Shown: positions 7,155 through 10,029 of the stretch, one piece after another
How the letters are laid out: the number at the start of each line of letters is the position of its first letter
Numbering within the stretch: position 1 is the first letter of the stretch
Assembly: GCA_021738605.1 (NCBI GenBank)
Contig: JAIPBY010000082.1
Location: 1-10,029 of the forward strand
Length of the DNA: 10,029 nt
Source: Chitinophagaceae bacterium
Lineage (GTDB): Bacteria > Bacteroidota > Bacteroidia > Chitinophagales > Chitinophagaceae
Reading direction: 5' to 3'
Notes under the pieces: generated by a model
What the model was told of the DNA's origin: nothing
Seen by the model: the letters and a program-made list of their open reading frames with translations, nothing else
The model's database searches: none
Translations under genes and position numbers: made by a program

Positions 7155-7182
7155 TCATGATACCTTTCTACCGATATCATGA
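7155..7182. repeat. 8-bp perfect inverted repeat at the sigma-factor transcription start
   Basis: TCATGATA (7155-7162) and TATCATGA (7175-7182) are exact inverted copies, separated by 12 bases. The right arm lies 2 bases from the proposed -7 element and covers the expected start site near 7178. A protein dimer binding here would block or modulate transcription of the sigma gene. Only part of the right arm would be in the RNA, which favours a DNA operator over a leader hairpin. Confidence 0.5.
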
Positions 7183-7184
7183 GT

Positions 7185-7214
7185 CAAAGCTAAAATTATC
7201 TGAGCGCCATCAAA
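7185..7214 (-). promoter_or_regulatory. Probable promoter of the ECF sigma gene
   Basis: Read on the minus strand, TTTG (7214-7211) and TAGCTTTG (7192-7185) are exact Bacteroidota -33 and -7 elements with an 18-base spacer, within the accepted range. Transcription would begin near 7178, giving a leader of about 55 bases before the ATG at 7124. This is the best-formed promoter in the window and is of the housekeeping type, so basal expression should not depend on the ECF factor itself. Confidence 0.6.
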
Positions 7215-7221
7215 ATTTTGA
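7210..7221. repeat. 12-bp perfect palindrome over the -33 element
   Basis: TCAAAATTTTGA is its own reverse complement and covers the -33 element of the sigma-gene promoter. A second AATTTTG lies at 7229-7235, 15 bases further on, so each strand carries repeated half sites. This could be a second operator or simply A/T-rich DNA. Confidence 0.4.
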
Positions 7222-7334
7222 GTGTTCTAATTTTGGCAATTACGTATTTACGTGTAGGCGGAATAAGCATATAAATGTCAAAGCCCTGTTAACGGCGGGG
7301 AAAAGTACTCGACGAATAGAAGCAACTTTAATTT

Positions 7335-7342
7335 TATATTTG
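7335..7342 (+). promoter_or_regulatory. Candidate -7 element for uvrA
   Basis: TATATTTG matches TAnnTTTG exactly, ending 9 bases before the ATG at 7352. No correctly spaced TTG is visible upstream. If used, the transcript would start only about 3-5 bases before that ATG. A second exact match, TAATTTTG at 7228-7235, would give a leader of more than 100 bases; it also lacks a -33 partner. No LexA-like site is evident. Confidence 0.4.
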
Positions 7343-7351
7343 TAATTCATT

Positions 7352-10029
7352 ATGCCAAAACCCGCAACAGCAAAGGAAAAGAAGAGAACAGGAAAAACAA
7401 TGCAGCCCAGTGACTCCATTTCTATCCAGGGAGCCCGCATGCACAATCTACGGAACGTATACGTAGAAATACCAAGGAATAAGCTCATTGTGGTAACCGG
7501 TGTTTCCGGATCCGGTAAATCATCCCTGACCATTGACACCCTGTTTGCAGAGGGGCAAAGAAGGTATGCAGAGAGCCTGAGCGCCTACGCAAGGCAATTC
7601 ATGATGCGCATGGACAAGCCGGATGTTGATCATATCGCTGGCCTCTGCCCTGCTGTAGCCATTGAACAAAAAGTAATCACCAGAACACCCCGTTCTACCG
7701 TGGGCAGCATGACAGAAATTTATGATTATATGCGACTGCTTTTTGCCAGGGTAGGAAAAACATACTCCCCTATTTCTGGCAATGAGGTTAAAAAAGATGA
7801 TGTACGGGATGTGCTGGATTTCATCAAAAAATGCAAGGCTGGTGATAAGCTTTATTTGCTTTCACCATTCCCTATGGGAAGCAAAAGAAAACCAACGGAG
7901 GAATTGGGAATTTTGATGCAGAAAGGATTTTCAAGGTTATATGATAATAGTGCTGGAGAGATCCTACAGTTGGAGGAATTGCTGGAAGAAAAAAAATGGA
8001 AGCCCACCCGGGAAACTTATTTACTGATTGACCGTTTCGTGGCCAAGGACTTTGATGAAGATGAAGAGAACCGGATCCTGGACTCCTTGTCCCTGGCCTT
8101 TTATGAAGGCGAAGGAGCCCTTTACATCAAAAAAAATGATAAGGACCCCCATCGGTTTTCCAACCTTTTTGAACTGGATGGAATGCGTTTTGAAGAACCA
8201 GTTCCCAATCTTTTTTCCTTCAACAATCCTTATGGGGCCTGCCCGCTCTGTGAAGGCTATTCCCAGATCCTGGGCATTGATCCAGACCTTGTAATTCCCG
8301 ATCATCGTTTGAGTGTTTTTGACGGTGCTGTGGCCCCCTGGAAAGGAGAGAAAATGAACTGGTGGAGAGAACAATTCATCAAAACATCAAAACAATTTGA
8401 TTTCCCGGTGCACCGGCCCTATGCCGATCTTACCCAGGCACAGAAAGACCTTTTATGGAAAGGAAGTAAACCCGCCTTGGGCATCAACCAGTTTTTCAAG
8501 GAAGTAGAAGAAAATCTTTACAAGGTACAGTTCCGGGTCTTGCTTTCAAGATACCGTGGCAGAACCTTGTGCACTTCCTGCGAGGGATACCGCTTGCGAA
8601 AAGATGCCCTGTATGTAAAAGTCAACAACAGTCATATCGGTGAACTCTGCAGGATGCCTGTGCGGGACCTGGCCGCATGGTTCAGGGAGCTCAAACTTTC
8701 TGCATACCAGGAATCCGTTGCCAAAAGAATCCTCATTGAAATCAACCAGCGCATTGACACGATGCTGGATGTTGGACTGGGTTATCTTTCCCTCGAAAGA
8801 TTGGCCAACAGCCTCAGTGGAGGAGAAAGCCAGCGCATTCAATTAACGCGTTGCCTGGGGAGCAACCTCACCAACTCCCTTTACATCCTGGACGAGCCTT
8901 CCATTGGCTTGCACAGCAGGGATACAGAGCGCCTGATCAAGGTATTGAAAAACCTCCGAGACCTGGACAATACAGTTGTGGTGGTGGAGCACGACGAGCT
9001 GATGATGCGCGAAGCCGATCATATCATTGACATGGGCCCACTGGCCAGCCATCAGGGTGGGGAAGTGGTGGCGGAAGGCAACTACAAGGAACTGATCAAA
9101 TCACCAAAAAGCCTCACCGCTGCATACCTGAGGGGCGATATGGCGATTGAGGCACCTGAGCAGATTCGTCCCTGGAAAAATTATATCAGGATTGAAGATG
9201 CTCATGAAAATAACCTGAAACATCTTGATGTGGATTTCCCTCTGGGCATCTTCACTGTAGTAAGTGGGGTGAGTGGAAGCGGAAAAACAACCTTGGTGAA
9301 ACGAATTCTTTTTCCTGCGATGGAGAAAGCAATCAGTGGGATATCAGACCGCCCTGGCGCGCACAAACAAATTTCTGGAAACCCTGACATGATCAAGCAG
9401 GTAGAGATGATTGACCAGAATCCTATTGGCAAATCATCACGCAGCAACCCTGTTACCTATATCAAGGCCTGGGATGGCGTGCGGGACCTCTATTCCGATC
9501 AGCCGCTGAGTAAAATCAGGGGATATCTCCCCAAGCATTTTTCCTTCAATGTAGACGGAGGACGTTGCGATGCCTGCAAAGGCGAAGGCGAACAAACTGT
9601 CGAAATGCAGTTCCTGGCAGATGTCCACCTTACTTGTGAAAGTTGTGGAGGGAAAAAATTCAAGGAAGAAGTTTTGGAGGTACAGTACAAGGGAAAGAAT
9701 ATCTATGCTGTGCTTGAATTGAGTGTAGACGAAGCAATCGAATTTTTCAAAGATGAAAAAGACATTGCAGGAAAATTAAAACCCCTGAGCGATGTAGGGC
9801 TTGGATATGTGAAGCTGGGTCAATCCAGTGGTACACTTTCTGGCGGAGAAGCACAACGTGTCAAGCTGGCAAGTTTTCTGGGCAGAGGCAAAGGGCATCA
9901 GGATAAAATCATGTTCATTTTTGATGAACCAACTACAGGCCTGCATTTCCATGACATCAAAAAACTATTGACTTCATTCAATGCCTTGGTAGACCAAGGC
10001 CATACCATCATCGTGATTGAACACAATAC
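7352..10029 (+). CDS. uvrA: Excinuclease ABC subunit UvrA (C-terminal end beyond right edge)
   Basis: DNA-damage recognition ATPase of nucleotide excision repair; it loads UvrB at lesions. About 892 codons are present in one open frame, so some 50 residues are missing compared with a typical 940. It has two ABC ATPase halves: Walker A GVSGSGKSS at 50-58 with signature LSGGESQ at 488-494, and Walker A GVSGSGKTT at 639-647 with signature LSGGEAQ at 829-835. Zinc sites are Cys297/Cys300 with Cys407/Cys410, and Cys739/742/762/765 in the classic CX2C-X19-CX2C spacing. A UvrB-binding region lies about 125-250. The CxxC that many UvrA proteins carry before the FSFNNPYGAC segment is absent (FELDGMRFEEPVPNLF), as I recall for Bacteroidota homologues. 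The start at 7352 gives a basic MPKPATAKEKKRTGKT tail; an in-frame ATG at 7400 is an alternative. It is divergent from the sigma gene. Confidence 0.96.
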   Translation, partial: MPKPATAKEKKRTGKTMQPSDSISIQGARMHNLRNVYVEIPRNKLIVVTGVSGSGKSSLTIDTLFAEGQRRYAESLSAYARQFMMRMDKPDVDHIAGLCPAVAIEQKVITRTPRSTVGSMTEIYDYMRLLFARVGKTYSPISGNEVKKDDVRDVLDFIKKCKAGDKLYLLSPFPMGSKRKPTEELGILMQKGFSRLYDNSAGEILQLEELLEEKKWKPTRETYLLIDRFVAKDFDEDEENRILDSLSLAFYEGEGALYIKKNDKDPHRFSNLFELDGMRFEEPVPNLFSFNNPYGACPLCEGYSQILGIDPDLVIPDHRLSVFDGAVAPWKGEKMNWWREQFIKTSKQFDFPVHRPYADLTQAQKDLLWKGSKPALGINQFFKEVEENLYKVQFRVLLSRYRGRTLCTSCEGYRLRKDALYVKVNNSHIGELCRMPVRDLAAWFRELKLSAYQESVAKRILIEINQRIDTMLDVGLGYLSLERLANSLSGGESQRIQLTRCLGSNLTNSLYILDEPSIGLHSRDTERLIKVLKNLRDLDNTVVVVEHDELMMREADHIIDMGPLASHQGGEVVAEGNYKELIKSPKSLTAAYLRGDMAIEAPEQIRPWKNYIRIEDAHENNLKHLDVDFPLGIFTVVSGVSGSGKTTLVKRILFPAMEKAISGISDRPGAHKQISGNPDMIKQVEMIDQNPIGKSSRSNPVTYIKAWDGVRDLYSDQPLSKIRGYLPKHFSFNVDGGRCDACKGEGEQTVEMQFLADVHLTCESCGGKKFKEEVLEVQYKGKNIYAVLELSVDEAIEFFKDEKDIAGKLKPLSDVGLGYVKLGQSSGTLSGGEAQRVKLASFLGRGKGHQDKIMFIFDEPTTGLHFHDIKKLLTSFNALVDQGHTIIVIEHN
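7391..7402 (+). promoter_or_regulatory. Possible ribosome binding site deciding an alternative uvrA start
   Basis: GGAAAAACA directly precedes the in-frame ATG at 7400, within a purine-rich stretch that resembles a Shine-Dalgarno sequence in a genome that rarely uses one. Starting here removes 16 basic, low-complexity residues and leaves the conserved UvrA core intact, since the GARMHNLRNV segment starts about nine residues later. It could equally be just the Lys/Arg-rich coding sequence of the longer form. Confidence 0.3.

Noticed and set aside
7245..7262. Repeated ACGT around TACGTATTTACGTGTA as an operator
   Set aside because: The symmetry is only four bases per arm once the mismatch is counted, too short to separate from chance.
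7112..7345. 77-codon plus-strand open frame filling the sigma/uvrA spacer, as a possible leader peptide
   Set aside because: It begins inside the sigma gene, runs through that gene's promoter and palindromes, has no ribosome binding site or family features, and reads like translated spacer DNA.
1..10029. CRISPR array, insertion sequence, tRNA, phage or defence island
   Set aside because: I saw no regularly spaced repeats, terminal inverted repeats with a transposase, tRNA-like cloverleaf, or recognisable defence or phage genes on either strand.

Overview
The window comes from a member of the Bacteroidota, most likely near the Chitinophagales/Sphingobacteriales. The evidence is Bacteroidota-style promoters (TAnnTTTG -7 elements), almost no Shine-Dalgarno sequences, signal peptides ending in FAQ/TAQ, a Bacteroidota-type ECF sigma factor and UvrA, and a Bacteroidota-type two-gene DsbD arrangement. 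It reads as ordinary chromosome. I see no insertion sequence, phage gene, CRISPR array, tRNA or rRNA, and no stretch over 300 bases lacks a gene.

Layout. On the left, the minus strand carries the first 237 codons of a Kup potassium transporter, which runs off the left edge. A 102-base divergent spacer separates it from a plus-strand run of five closely spaced genes (816-6491). These encode a secreted protein of unknown function, a polytopic membrane protein (probably DUF6427), PurQ (glutaminase subunit of FGAM synthetase), a free-standing DsbD N-terminal domain, and a full-length DsbD-type thiol:disulfide reductase. Gaps inside the run are 9, 61, 10 and 13 bases. The 61-base gap holds a good -7 element, so purQ and the dsb pair may have their own transcript. 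A perfect 9-bp hairpin lies between dsbD and the convergent ECF sigma factor gene (minus strand, 6543-7124). A 227-base divergent spacer then leads to uvrA on the plus strand, which runs off the right edge with about 892 codons present.

How they fit together. The two dsb genes form one functional unit. The small periplasmic protein has the redox cysteine pair of the alpha domain. The alpha domain fused to the membrane reductase has lost both cysteines, so the small protein probably takes electrons from the membrane and thioredoxin parts in its place. The other genes (K+ uptake, purine synthesis, nucleotide excision repair, ECF sigma) are housekeeping neighbours with no clear shared pathway.

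The least ordinary items are the split and duplicated DsbD alpha domain, the dyad-symmetric DNA around the sigma-factor promoter, and the two unassigned membrane/secreted genes at the head of the purQ run. I found no convincing wholly new system.
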